Positions 7,281 to 16,165 of a DNA stretch of 39,793 nucleotides are shown piece by piece (positions within the stretch are counted from its first letter, which is position 1; each line of letters starts with the position of its first letter). The notes below the pieces were generated by a model. It did no database searches and was not told where the DNA came from. It saw nothing but the letters and a program-made list of their open reading frames with translations. This DNA is from Thermomicrobium sp. (lineage in GTDB: Bacteria; Chloroflexota; Chloroflexia; Thermomicrobiales; Thermomicrobiaceae). The position numbers and the translations under genes were made by a program. The stretch spans positions 1 through 39,793 of the forward strand of contig JANZZC010000101.1 in assembly GCA_026419575.1 (NCBI GenBank), written 5' to 3'.

Positions 7281-8876
7281 ATGGACGCCTATCTGGTCAC
7301 CAACGGCACGATCCTCACGATGGATCCCGCGCGACCGGAAGTCGAGGCCTTCGCCGTCATCGGAGAACGGATCGTGGCGGCCGGGTCGCGCGCCGAAGCG
7401 GAAGCGGTCCTCCCGCGCGGTTTCCGGCGGCTGGACTTGGCGGGGGCGACCTGCCTCCCGGGATTCAACGAGGCGCACAACCACATGATCAACTTCGGGC
7501 TAGTGCTCGGGCAGGTCAACTGCCGCTACCCAGCGGTCCGTTCGATCGAGGACATCGTAGCGCGCTTCGCCGCGCGTGCCGGACAGGTGCCGCCGGGGAC
7601 CTGGATCCGCGGCCGCGGCTACGACGACAACGTGCTCGCCGAGCACCGTCATCCCACCCGCGCCGATCTCGATCGGGCGAGTTCCGCCCACCCGTTCGTC
7701 CTCACCCACAGCTCGGGGCACATGCTCGTCGCCAACTCGCTCGCCCTGCGACTCGCTGGCGTGACGCGCGAGACGCCCGATCCTCCCGGTGGGCAGATCG
7801 TGCGCGACGAGCATGGCGAGCCGACCGGGCTCCTGCAGGAGAACGCGATGGAGCTCGTCGAGCGGGTCGTTCCTGCCCCGACGCTCGAGGAGATGGTCGA
7901 AGCGCTCCGCCGCTGCAACGATGCCTACGTCGCTGCCGGCATCACGTCCAGCCAGGATGCCGGTTCCGACCATCCGCTCCAGGTCGAGGCCTACCAGCGC
8001 GCGGTCGAGCGCGGCGTCCTGAGACTCCGCACGTCGATGATGATCCGTCACCAGCTCCTGCCGCATCTCCTCGGACTCGGGATCAAGCAAGGGTTCGGAG
8101 ACGCGCGGCTTCGCGTCGGCCCGGTGAAGCTCTTCGCCGACGGGAGCCTCATCGGCCGCACGGCGGCGGTGAGCCGGCCCTTCCTGAACGATCCTCGGCC
8201 CGACAACTACGGTCTGACCATCTGGACGCAGGAGGAGCTGGACGAGCTCGTCTGGCAGGCGCACGCGGCAGGGTTCCAGGTCGCGACGCACGCGATCGGC
8301 GACCGCGCGATCGAGATGGTGCTCGATGCCTACGAACGTGCGCTCGCACGACTGCCGCGCCCGGATCACCGCCACCGCATCGAGCACTGCGGCGTGCTGC
8401 GCCCCGATCTCATCGGGCGGATCGCCCGGGTCGGGGTGCTCGTCGTCAGCCAGCCGATCTTCATCGTCGAGTACGGCGACGGTTTCATCCGGCATCTCGG
8501 ACTCGATCGGATCCAGCTCACTTATCCGTTCCGGAGTCTCCTCGACGCCGGCATCCGGCTCGTCTTCTCGACCGATTGCCCGGTCTCGGCCTACCAGCCG
8601 CTCCGCTGCATCCAGTCCGCGGTGCTCGAGCGGACGGCGAGCGGCCGTTCCTATGCGCTCGAGGAAGCGATCACCGTCGCCGAGGCGCTCCCGCTCTACA
8701 CGGTCAACGGTGCCTACGCGACCTTCGAGGAGCGGGAGAAAGGGATGCTGCGTCCAGGCATGCTCGCCGATTTCGTCGTCCTCGAGCGCGACCCGCGGTC
8801 GGTCGATCCGGAGGAACTCGCCGAGCTCCGCGTGCTGCGCACCGTCATCGGTGGCGAGACGGTCTACGAGGCCTGA
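7281..8876 (+). CDS. YtcJ-like metal-dependent amidohydrolase
   Basis: This 531-residue enzyme belongs to amidohydrolase family 3 (YtcJ/AepA type). The metal-binding motif HNH is at 66-68 after PGFNEA. Later signatures are FADGSLIGRTAA, ATHAIGDRAIEMVLDAYERA, HRIEHC and a terminal GMLADFVVLERDPRSVDPEEL block that closes the small beta-sandwich domain. Relatives hydrolyse amides or cyclic amides, but substrates are mostly unknown. The ATG at 7281 has a G-rich ribosome binding site (GGAAGGGGCGAG) and the family N-terminus (VTNGTILTMD). A longer frame from 7194 lacks support. The gene ends three bases before the opposing peptidase gene. Confidence 0.87.
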   Translation: MDAYLVTNGTILTMDPARPEVEAFAVIGERIVAAGSRAEAEAVLPRGFRRLDLAGATCLPGFNEAHNHMINFGLVLGQVNCRYPAVRSIEDIVARFAARAGQVPPGTWIRGRGYDDNVLAEHRHPTRADLDRASSAHPFVLTHSSGHMLVANSLALRLAGVTRETPDPPGGQIVRDEHGEPTGLLQENAMELVERVVPAPTLEEMVEALRRCNDAYVAAGITSSQDAGSDHPLQVEAYQRAVERGVLRLRTSMMIRHQLLPHLLGLGIKQGFGDARLRVGPVKLFADGSLIGRTAAVSRPFLNDPRPDNYGLTIWTQEELDELVWQAHAAGFQVATHAIGDRAIEMVLDAYERALARLPRPDHRHRIEHCGVLRPDLIGRIARVGVLVVSQPIFIVEYGDGFIRHLGLDRIQLTYPFRSLLDAGIRLVFSTDCPVSAYQPLRCIQSAVLERTASGRSYALEEAITVAEALPLYTVNGAYATFEEREKGMLRPGMLADFVVLERDPRSVDPEELAELRVLRTVIGGETVYEA

Positions 8877-8879
8877 GCG

Positions 8880-10286
8880 TCAGATCACGTTCCCCTCGGT
8901 CGCCCGGACGCGCTCGAGGAGCCCGGCGTCGGCGAGCTGCTGCCGCACTTCCTCCGGCGTCCGTTGGCGCCCGGGGAAGGCGTCGTCCTCGCTCAGCCGG
9001 ATTACCAATCGGGCAGCCAGCGCAGCGGCGAGCTGGATGCTGCGCAGCGTGACCTTGTCGAGCGTGTCGGCCTCGGTATGGCCCCAGCCGCGCCCGATCA
9101 TCCCGGCGGTCGCGTCCCGGCTGCTCAAGGTCGCGTTCGGAATCCCGCGCAGGGCGAACGGAAAATGGTCGGAATGCGCGTTCAGCTCGTCGCGGATCAC
9201 GAAATCGTAGGGCAGCGCCCGCGCGATGTCCCGGAAGTACGGGACGAGCTCCGGCAGCCCGGAGAGGACGAGTTGCTCCTGTCCTCCCGTGCCCCGACCG
9301 GCGCCGTCCAAGTTCAGGACGAAGCGGATGCGCTCGCCGCGTGCAGCCGCCTGGGCGGCGTGAGAGTAGGCGCCGAGCAACCCGAGTTCCTCCGCCCCGA
9401 AACAGATGACGCGGACGGTGCGGGCGAGTCGCCCGCGCACACGCGCCAGCGCTCGCCCGACTTCGAGACCGACGACCGTTCCGGCTCCGTCGTCACTGGC
9501 CCCGTGGGCGATGTCGTGCCCGTCGTAATGCCCGCCGACCAGCACGATTTCCTCAGGTCGCCGATATCCCGGGATCTCGCCGATCACGTTCGCCGACTCC
9601 GCGTCGCGCGTTCGGTTCTCCGTCGCGATGCGGAGCCGCAGTCGGCCACGTTCGGCCAAGCGTCGCAGGAACGAGCCCGTTTCGTAGGTGACGCCGAGTC
9701 CGGGGATCGGTGCCTCGCGGTCGACGGCGCGCCAACCGTTGGGGTTGCGCCCGGTGAGCGAGCCGGTGATGTGGAGCTGTCCAGGGTTCTGGTTGACGAA
9801 GAGCACCGCGACCGCGCCTCGTTGGATCGCCCAGTTGAACTTATCGGTACGGTGACTCTTGCGCTCTCCCGGACGGTTGGTCTCGGCGTCGGTCAGGACG
9901 ATCCTGCCGGGGATGGTGCTCGCCAACCGTTCGAAGTCCGGAAGCTCTCCCTCGCCGACATCGACGACCTCGGCCTCGAGACGTGCGGTCGGGCAGTACG
10001 GCATCGCGATCGCCGGGAGGTCGCGCTCGAGCGGCTCGACGACGGCGAGATGGCACGGGCCGCGTTCCCACGTCGCGATCGGGAAGGTCTCCAGGCGGAC
10101 GTTCTCGAGGCCATAGGCCCGCATGCGCTCGGCGAGGAACTCGGCTGCCCGTCGTTCCTGCTGCGAGCCGGCGAACCGATGCCCGAGGTCATCGCAGAGG
10201 AAGACGAGGTTCCGCCAGGCCTCGTCCGTCGTCCAGATCTCGCCGAGCACGATCCGATCCAGTTCGCGCAGCCGTTCGGATTCCAT
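8880..10286 (-). CDS. M28-family zinc metallopeptidase with PA insert
   Basis: This 468-residue protein carries the full M28 aminopeptidase metal set: His253 (GGHYDG), Asp265/266 (HGASDDGAG), the Glu299-Glu300 pair (FGAEELGLLG), Asp327 (LNLDGAG) and His374 (NAHSDHFPF). A protease-associated-like region lies between about residues 105 and 200. No signal peptide is visible, so it is probably cytoplasmic, unlike many M28 enzymes that are secreted. The ATG at 10286 is preceded by a purine-rich stretch. A longer upstream frame overlaps the kinase gene and lacks similarity. It follows the sugar kinase gene by 13 bases and is probably cotranscribed. It likely releases amino acids from peptides; specificity cannot be read. 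Confidence 0.87.
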   Translation of the reverse strand: MESERLRELDRIVLGEIWTTDEAWRNLVFLCDDLGHRFAGSQQERRAAEFLAERMRAYGLENVRLETFPIATWERGPCHLAVVEPLERDLPAIAMPYCPTARLEAEVVDVGEGELPDFERLASTIPGRIVLTDAETNRPGERKSHRTDKFNWAIQRGAVAVLFVNQNPGQLHITGSLTGRNPNGWRAVDREAPIPGLGVTYETGSFLRRLAERGRLRLRIATENRTRDAESANVIGEIPGYRRPEEIVLVGGHYDGHDIAHGASDDGAGTVVGLEVGRALARVRGRLARTVRVICFGAEELGLLGAYSHAAQAAARGERIRFVLNLDGAGRGTGGQEQLVLSGLPELVPYFRDIARALPYDFVIRDELNAHSDHFPFALRGIPNATLSSRDATAGMIGRGWGHTEADTLDKVTLRSIQLAAALAARLVIRLSEDDAFPGRQRTPEEVRQQLADAGLLERVRATEGNVI

Positions 10287-10299
10287 CGTTCTTCTCCCC

Positions 10300-11277
10300 C
10301 TACGTTCGACCGGACACCCTCGTCTGTCCGTCCGTCCGCAAGAAGCGTTCCACTCGGGCCCGCGTGGGCAAGGCCGGTATCGCACCGCGTCGCGTGCAGA
10401 CCAGCGCGCCGACGGCGTTGGCGAAACGGAGCGCGCGCTCCAGTGAGGACACCGACCAATCGTTCCCCTGCTCGAGGAGCGCGACGAGGAGCCCGGCCGT
10501 GAAACCGTCGCCGGCGCCGGTCGTATCGACGACGCGGACAGCGAAGCCCGGGACGCTCCCGTTCGTCTCCGGAGTGAGATAGCTGCACCCGTTCGCGCCA
10601 CGGGTCACGACGAGGAGGCGCAGGCGATCGTGCCAGAGCTGGCGCGCTGCGGCGGGGGCGCGCGAGCCGGGGAGGAACTCGAGCTCGTCCTCGCTGATCT
10701 TGACGAGTTCCGCTTCCTGCCAGCCGCGAAGGATCCCCTCGCGGGCTGCCCGAGCCGACGGCCAGAGCGCCAGCCGCAGGTTGGGGTCGTAGGAAACGAG
10801 CGCCCCGTGCGCGCTTGCCTCGGCGAGCGCAGCCAGCGTCGCGGAGCGGGCCGGCTCGTCGATCAGCGAGATCGACCCGAAGTGGAAGATCCGCGTCGAG
10901 CCGGCCACCGACCGATCGACGTCCTCGGGGCGCCAGAGCATGTCGGCGCTCGGGTGCCGGTAGAAGAGAAAGTCGCGCTCGCCGTCGGCGCGCAGGCTGA
11001 CGAAGGCGAGCGCGGTGCGGGCAGCCGACGAGAAGCGCAGGCCGCGGACATCGACGCCGCTGCGCTCGAGCGTCGCCGCGAGGTAGCGGCCGAAGTCGTC
11101 GTCACCGACCTGTCCGAGGAAGGCGGCTCGCTTGCCGAGACGCGCGACGCCGACCGCGACGTTCGCCGGAGCTCCGCCAGCGGCGCGACGGAACGCGGGC
11201 GCCTCGGTCAAGCGGATACCGCGCCGGAGCGCGACGAAGTCGATCAGGAGTTCACCGCAGCTGACGACGTCGAACAC
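10300..11277 (-). CDS. PfkB-family sugar kinase, fructokinase-like
   Basis: This 325-residue ribokinase/PfkB-family kinase has an N-terminal substrate motif GELLIDF (8-14), a GGAPANVAVGVARLG block (34-48) and the C-terminal signature DTTGAGDGFTAGLL with catalytic Asp257. The pattern GG-APANVA followed by GDDDFG is typical of bacterial fructokinases, so fructose to fructose-6-phosphate is the best guess. The start is a GTG at 11277. It lies downstream of an alpha-glucosidase, which fits disaccharide use: the glucosidase would split a disaccharide and this kinase would phosphorylate one product. A weak TTGACG/CATCAT promoter candidate lies at 11323-11351 in the 234-base gap upstream. Confidence 0.87.
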   Translation of the reverse strand: MFDVVSCGELLIDFVALRRGIRLTEAPAFRRAAGGAPANVAVGVARLGKRAAFLGQVGDDDFGRYLAATLERSGVDVRGLRFSSAARTALAFVSLRADGERDFLFYRHPSADMLWRPEDVDRSVAGSTRIFHFGSISLIDEPARSATLAALAEASAHGALVSYDPNLRLALWPSARAAREGILRGWQEAELVKISEDELEFLPGSRAPAAARQLWHDRLRLLVVTRGANGCSYLTPETNGSVPGFAVRVVDTTGAGDGFTAGLLVALLEQGNDWSVSSLERALRFANAVGALVCTRRGAIPALPTRARVERFLRTDGQTRVSGRT

Positions 11278-11511
11278 CGCTCGGCACTCACCCCTTCACG
11301 GCAATCTGTCTTCAGCCCGGCGATGATGCGGCGCAGGTAGTCGGTCGTCAAGAAGGAGCGATCGCACAGCGGTCGGCCCGGCGGGAATCGTCGCGTGCGG
11401 GAGCGTCCGGTCGGCGAAGGCTCCGCGCTGGTGGGGCTGCCAGCGTCCTGCCCCGACGGTCGAGCGGAACCCCTCGGCTGCCGGCCGCGCTCGGGAGCGT
11501 GCGGCCAACGG

Positions 11512-13131
11512 TTACGGCGTCGCGACGCCGTCGCGCAGGGCGACGATGCACCCCTCGCTCGGGCGCAGCTCGAGGGTGCCGCGAACGCTCTCGCCGTCCC
11601 GGTCGAGATGCGTCGAGAGGAGGATGCGTCCCTCGAGCGCGAAGCGCGTCGGCCGGAACTCCTGGGCATGTCCGCTGAGGTTGAGCACGATCGCCAGTCG
11701 TCGTCCGGCGGCGGCGCGTTCGTAGGCGAGCAGCTCGGCGGTGACTCCGAGCGGACGGTACCGGCCAATCGCGAGCGCTGGTTCGGCGCGCCGGAGGATG
11801 AGGAGTTCTCGGTAGAGGCGGAGCATCGAGCGTGGGTCTTCCCGCTGCACGGCGACGTTGCGGCTCGGATAGTCCGCGTTGAGCGGAAGCCACGGCTCGA
11901 CGGTCGAGAAGCCGGCGTGCGGCCCAGGTTCCCAAGGCATCGGCGTCCGGCAGGGATCGCGACCGGCGCCCGGGCCGAGCGTGCGCTCGAGCGGGTCCTG
12001 GCGGCGCTCGGGAGGAACGGGGACGTCGGCGAGGCCGAGTTCGTCGCCGTAGTAGATCGTCGGTGTCCCGCGCAGCGTGAGGAGCAGCATCGCGGCGACG
12101 CGCGCTTGGTCTTCGCCGATCCGCGTCGCCACGCGTGGGTGGTCGTGGTTGCTCAGCACCCAGTTCGGCCAGTCGTCGGGACCGAGCAACCCTTCGTACG
12201 TGTCGATCGTCGCGGCGAGATGCCGGGCGGTCCAGGGAATCAAGAGGAGCTGGAAGTTGAACGGGAAATGCAGCTCCCGCTCGTGCCGGCATCCGTAGTA
12301 GGTCACGAGTCGGCTGATCGGGATGTACATCTCCCCGATCAGCACTCGTTCGCCGAAGGCCTCGGTGACGTGCCGCATCGCGGCGAGCACCTCGTGGAGT
12401 TCGTACTGATCGGCACTGTAGGCAGGGATCGCCTCGTTGAAGGGGAGCTGGTCGGGCGTGTAGTCGGGATTCGGCGGATTGTCGCGCAGCTGTTCGTCCT
12501 TGATCAAGAACCGCAGCGCGTCGATCCGGAAGCCGTCGACGCCGCGCTCGAACCAGAAGCGAAGGACGTCGAACATCGCTGCGCGGACTTCCGGATTGCG
12601 CCAGTTGAGATCTGGTTGCTCCTTGAGGAAGGTGTGCAAGTAGTACTGTCCGGTCGTCGGATCGAACTCCCAGGCGCTGCCGCCGAAGACGCTGCGCCAG
12701 TTGTTGGGTGGGCCACCGTTGGGAGCGGGATCGGCCCAGATGTACCAGTGGCGACGTGGGTTGTCGCGGGAACTCCGCGACTCCTGGAACCAGGGATGCT
12801 GGTCCGAGGTGTGGTTGGGCACGAAGTCCAGAATCACCCTGATCCCACGGGCATGGGCGTCGGCGATCAAGCGGTCCAGATCGGCCAGCGTGCCGAAGGT
12901 CGGATCGACATCGCAGTAGTCGCTGATGTCGTACCCGAAGTCGGCCATCGGGGAAGGGAAGATCGGCGAGAGCCAGATGGCATCGACGCCGAGCCAGACG
13001 AGATAGTCGAGCCTCCGACGGATTCCCTCGAGGTCACCGATGCCGTCGTGGTTGCTGTCGGCGAACGAGCGGGGATAGATGTGATAAATCACCGCTCGCT
13101 GCCACCAGCGCCAGCGTCGCTCCTCTTCCAT
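11512..13131 (-). CDS. GH13 alpha-glucosidase
   Basis: This 539-residue glycoside hydrolase family 13 enzyme shows the usual motifs: DFVPNHTS (102-109), GFRIDALRF with nucleophile Asp204, IGEMY with acid/base Glu267, and SNHDHPR with Asp330. The QPDLNW motif between them marks alpha-glucosidase/oligo-1,6-glucosidase subfamilies rather than amylases. No signal peptide is seen, so it acts on imported oligosaccharides such as sucrose, trehalose, maltose or isomaltose; which one cannot be told. The ATG at 13131 follows GGAAGGGG. The minus-strand neighbour downstream is a fructokinase-like gene. Confidence 0.92.
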   Translation of the reverse strand: MEEERRWRWWQRAVIYHIYPRSFADSNHDGIGDLEGIRRRLDYLVWLGVDAIWLSPIFPSPMADFGYDISDYCDVDPTFGTLADLDRLIADAHARGIRVILDFVPNHTSDQHPWFQESRSSRDNPRRHWYIWADPAPNGGPPNNWRSVFGGSAWEFDPTTGQYYLHTFLKEQPDLNWRNPEVRAAMFDVLRFWFERGVDGFRIDALRFLIKDEQLRDNPPNPDYTPDQLPFNEAIPAYSADQYELHEVLAAMRHVTEAFGERVLIGEMYIPISRLVTYYGCRHERELHFPFNFQLLLIPWTARHLAATIDTYEGLLGPDDWPNWVLSNHDHPRVATRIGEDQARVAAMLLLTLRGTPTIYYGDELGLADVPVPPERRQDPLERTLGPGAGRDPCRTPMPWEPGPHAGFSTVEPWLPLNADYPSRNVAVQREDPRSMLRLYRELLILRRAEPALAIGRYRPLGVTAELLAYERAAAGRRLAIVLNLSGHAQEFRPTRFALEGRILLSTHLDRDGESVRGTLELRPSEGCIVALRDGVATP

Positions 13132-13194
13132 GCCCCTTCCTTCCCGGGTCACTCTGGAAGCGAGCGGGTCGCCTACTGGGCGGCCCCGGTTCGC

Positions 13195-13452
13195 TCAGCG
13201 TCGCTGCGTCGCTCGTGCGGCGGCGACGCGCGCGAGCAGCAAGCTCGTCCCGACCGCGACGAGGAAGACGAGCGGGATATCGATGAGCAGGAAGGCCCAG
13301 GTCGCGGCGAGTTCACCGGTGAGGAGACTCGCGAGTGCCCCGAACAGGACGCTCAGCAGCACCAGCGCCACCGTGCGCGCGCGTACCGACGAGATCCGCC
13401 AGCAGATGAGCCCGACGACGACACCGGCACTGATCGGGAGGATTTCGCCCAT
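13195..13452 (-). CDS. small hypothetical membrane protein
   Basis: This encodes 85 residues with about three hydrophobic segments (near 5-18, 28-47 and 50-73) and a basic C-terminus (RVAAARATQRR). The ATG at 13452 has a strong AGGAGG eight bases upstream, the main reason to accept the gene. It resembles no family I can name. The arginine-rich loop SSVRAR and basic tail suggest these parts lie in the cytoplasm. It precedes the alpha-glucosidase gene by 63 bases on the same strand and might be cotranscribed, but a role in sugar uptake is only a guess. Confidence 0.6.
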   Translation of the reverse strand: MGEILPISAGVVVGLICWRISSVRARTVALVLLSVLFGALASLLTGELAATWAFLLIDIPLVFLVAVGTSLLLARVAAARATQRR

Positions 13453-14872
13453 GGTCGGCCTCCTCGTGCATCCCCGATCCAGCCTGCCGCAACCTGGAAA
13501 GGTTGTCAAGCCGGAACCCGCCTGGTTCGGGTTCACTGCCGCCAGGGCGAGCCCGGTCGGCACCGCGTCGGAACCGGTCGCGGACGTCTGCGAGACACCT
13601 GGAGGTTCGGCAGGCCTCGTCTGCGGTGACCTCCGGCGACACGGTCGAGGGCGAGCGACACGTGCGGGCGAGCAGCGCAGAGCGGCCGGAAACTGCCCGA
13701 AGCGGTTCGACACGGTGGGCCGACACCGCTGCGCTGAGCCGCCGAACTCGTGGGCCACGGGTGGTTCGCACCTCTGCTGAGTGATGTCCGCGAACCGGTC
13801 GTGGAAGCGGTCGAGCGGGTGCTCGCCGAGACCTTCGGCGCCGATCGACCAGCCGGCGGTGTCGTCGGGAGCTGGCCGGGCACGAGCGCGCAACGTGCTG
13901 CGTGGGTCGGTGATCGTGCCCGGGAACCTTGGGGTGTCGGACGTCCCGAAAGCGCGGGTAGGCGGCGAAATCGTGGGCTCCACTGTCCTCGGTTGACCGC
14001 TCGCCGTCGCGCCGCTCGTCGGCTGCCCTTGCGTGCTGACGCGGCGTATGGAACGCGCGTCTCGGTTCCGTGGGCTCGAGGAGCCGGGCGTGCGATCGTC
14101 GCTCGCCGACCGCCTCGATACCGACGCGTCGCGCGAGCTCGGTTTCACTCCCCGCCAGCGCGATCCGGGCAGGACGATCGATCGTCGCGCCGGCTTCGAG
14201 CGCTTCGCTCGCCCGATCGCGGAACGTCTCTCCAGCCGAAGCGAGTTCGGCGCACCTCGGTCGCCCGGTAGAGCGTGACGCGCAGCGCGCACTTCTGGCG
14301 AGCGCGGCGTACCCGGTCAGGGTAGCGGGATCCGCCTGGATCGACGCGAAGTCGGTCGGGGGGCGGATCCGCGAGGTCGAGTCGACCTCCGCTGTCGCGT
14401 CCTCCGGCGAGTGTCGGGTCGAGCGGGGGCTCGGCTACCGAGGAAAGGAACGGTCTCTGGATAGGTGGCCGACTGCGAGGCGGAGCGCTCGCTACCTTTC
14501 GCTGTCGTCGTCAGCCGGGCGGGGAAGCACCAGTTCCCGTGGCTCGTCGCTGGCCGGGTCGCTCCGACCTCGGGGCCGACCCAGGAGACCTTCCGGCACG
14601 GAGTCGGCGAGGACCTCGCGGGAACCGTGCGGCGAGGCTTCGTCGCTCGTCCGGGGGCTCTGCACGGAAACGGACGGGGCGAGTCGCCATCGGCGCCGCG
14701 CCTTGCGTGCCTCGACGCGAGCGGCACACGGGAGCTCCGGGGCGACGGCGATCGCGCGGCTCGCCCGGCTCTCTCGGGTCGCTCCCTCTACGCGTGTCGT
14801 CCTTGGAGGGCGCTGTCGTGTTCGCTGTGCCGACCTGCCACCCGCTGCAGCTGCAGGGCGCCGAGCGTCGCT
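13453..14872. other. 1.4-kb stretch without a confident gene
   Basis: No open frame here combines a ribosome binding site, a recognisable product and typical codon use. No tRNA, rRNA or common small RNA is apparent. Base composition equals that of neighbouring genes. Parts look like decayed coding sequence: the minus-strand frame around 14075-14254 reads as a plausible helical protein segment (for example FRDRASEALEAGATID) without a start codon. The minus frame from 14872 to about 14495 stays open in phase with the cysteine ligase gene. A degraded or highly diverged region is the best description. Confidence 0.5.
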
Positions 14873-16093
14873 TCAGCGGGTCACGGTGAGGCCGAGGAGA
14901 CCGCCCATTTCGCGGAGCTGCTCGCGCGCTCGCTCGATGTCGCGTCCTTCGCGAGCGGCCGTGAGGAGCCGTTCGCCCGCCTCGGCGAGCAGTTCGATCG
15001 CGCGCGGTGTGTCGAGGTCGTCGGCGAGCGCGGCTGCGAGTTCGTCGCGGAGCGGTGCGAGATCGAGCGGTGTGCCCCGCCCGCCCGGTGCGTCGACCGC
15101 GGCGCGCAAGCGCCGGACGAGCGGCTCGAACCGGGCCGGGCCGTCGTCCTCGTACTCGAACGGTGTGCGGTAGTGGTGACTGAGAAGATAGAGACGAATG
15201 GCATCGCCGGTGTGGCGACGCAGCGTCTCGCGGACGAGCACGAGATTCCCGAGCGATTTCGACATCTTCGTTCCCTGGTACTCGACCATCGCCACGTGCA
15301 CCCAGAACCGGGAAAAGGGGGAGAGACCGGTGTAGCCTTCCGACTGGGCGATCTCGCTCTCGTGATGCGGGTAGATGAGGTCGTAGCCGCCCCCGTGCAC
15401 GTCGATCTGGGGGCCGAGATACTTCATGGCCATCGCGCTGCACTCGATGTGCCAGCCTGGACGTCCCGGGCCCCAGGGGCTGTCCCAGGTCGGCTCGCCG
15501 GGCTGAGCGGCCTGCCAGAGAACGAAATCGAGCGGGTCGTCCTTCCGCGGATCCTGCGGATCGGCGCCCCGCTCGGCCGAGAGGCGGATCATCTCCTCGC
15601 GACTACAGCGACAGAGCTGGCCGTAGTCGGGATCGCTCGCTACCCGGAAGTAGACGTTGCCGTCCCGCACGTAGGCAGCACCCCGATCGATGAGTCCCTG
15701 GATGATCTCGATCATCAGCGGGATCTCCTCGGTCGCGCGGGGGAAAACCGAGGGGAAGAGCACGTTGAGCGCGTTGAGATCCTCCTGGAATTGACGGATG
15801 TAGCGGTCGCCGAGGCGGTCCCACCGCTCGCCGACCTCGCGGGCTTTGCGCAGGATGTCGTCGTCGATGTCGGTGATGTTCTGCACGTACTTGACGCGCC
15901 AGCCGTGGTACTGGCAGATCCGGTTGAACACGTCGAAGACGAGATACGTCATCGCGTGTCCCATGTGAGTCGTGTCGTACGGGGTCACGCCGCAGACGTA
16001 CAAGCGGACGGTACGCCCGTCGGCCGGGGCGAACGGCTCGATCTTCCCGGTGAGCGAATTGAAGAGTCGCACGGTCTCGCTCGCTCCCTCCAT
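14873..16093 (-). CDS. CysRS/MshC-like class I cysteine ligase without anticodon-binding domain
   Basis: This 406-residue class I synthetase-fold enzyme activates cysteine. The HIGH motif is HMGH (43-46) and KMSKS is at 276-280. Zinc ligands Cys34, Cys218, His243 and Glu247 match those of cysteinyl-tRNA synthetase. CysRS is usually about 460 residues, with a C-terminal domain reading tRNA-Cys. This protein stops just after the helical bundle (ending LLGLTVTR). Its length and its [14 protein letters not shown] motif resemble MshC, the mycothiol cysteine ligase (CGITPYDATHLGHA). HHESE retains a glutamate that MshC proteins as I recall them lack. It could be a minimal CysRS, an MshC-like ligase, or a truncated gene. 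The ATG at 16093 is preceded by GAGGA. It is divergent from the peroxiredoxin gene, 72 bases away. Confidence 0.8.
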   Translation of the reverse strand: MEGASETVRLFNSLTGKIEPFAPADGRTVRLYVCGVTPYDTTHMGHAMTYLVFDVFNRICQYHGWRVKYVQNITDIDDDILRKAREVGERWDRLGDRYIRQFQEDLNALNVLFPSVFPRATEEIPLMIEIIQGLIDRGAAYVRDGNVYFRVASDPDYGQLCRCSREEMIRLSAERGADPQDPRKDDPLDFVLWQAAQPGEPTWDSPWGPGRPGWHIECSAMAMKYLGPQIDVHGGGYDLIYPHHESEIAQSEGYTGLSPFSRFWVHVAMVEYQGTKMSKSLGNLVLVRETLRRHTGDAIRLYLLSHHYRTPFEYEDDGPARFEPLVRRLRAAVDAPGGRGTPLDLAPLRDELAAALADDLDTPRAIELLAEAGERLLTAAREGRDIERAREQLREMGGLLGLTVTR

Positions 16094-16165
16094 CACTCGC
16101 GTTCCTCGCTTCGGGTATCGTACCATCGGTACGTCAGGGAGCGTGCGGGTCCGAAAGGAGGCGCG

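Noticed and set aside
11395-13629. 744-codon open frame antisense to the alpha-glucosidase
   Set aside because: It exists because of codon bias of the real minus-strand gene; it has no recognisable domains and no good ribosome binding site.
14873-14875. The cysteine ligase TGA stop as a second selenocysteine codon
   Set aside because: It is not at a catalytic position, no SECIS-like hairpin was noticed, and the following frame has no recognisable domain. A stop is simpler.
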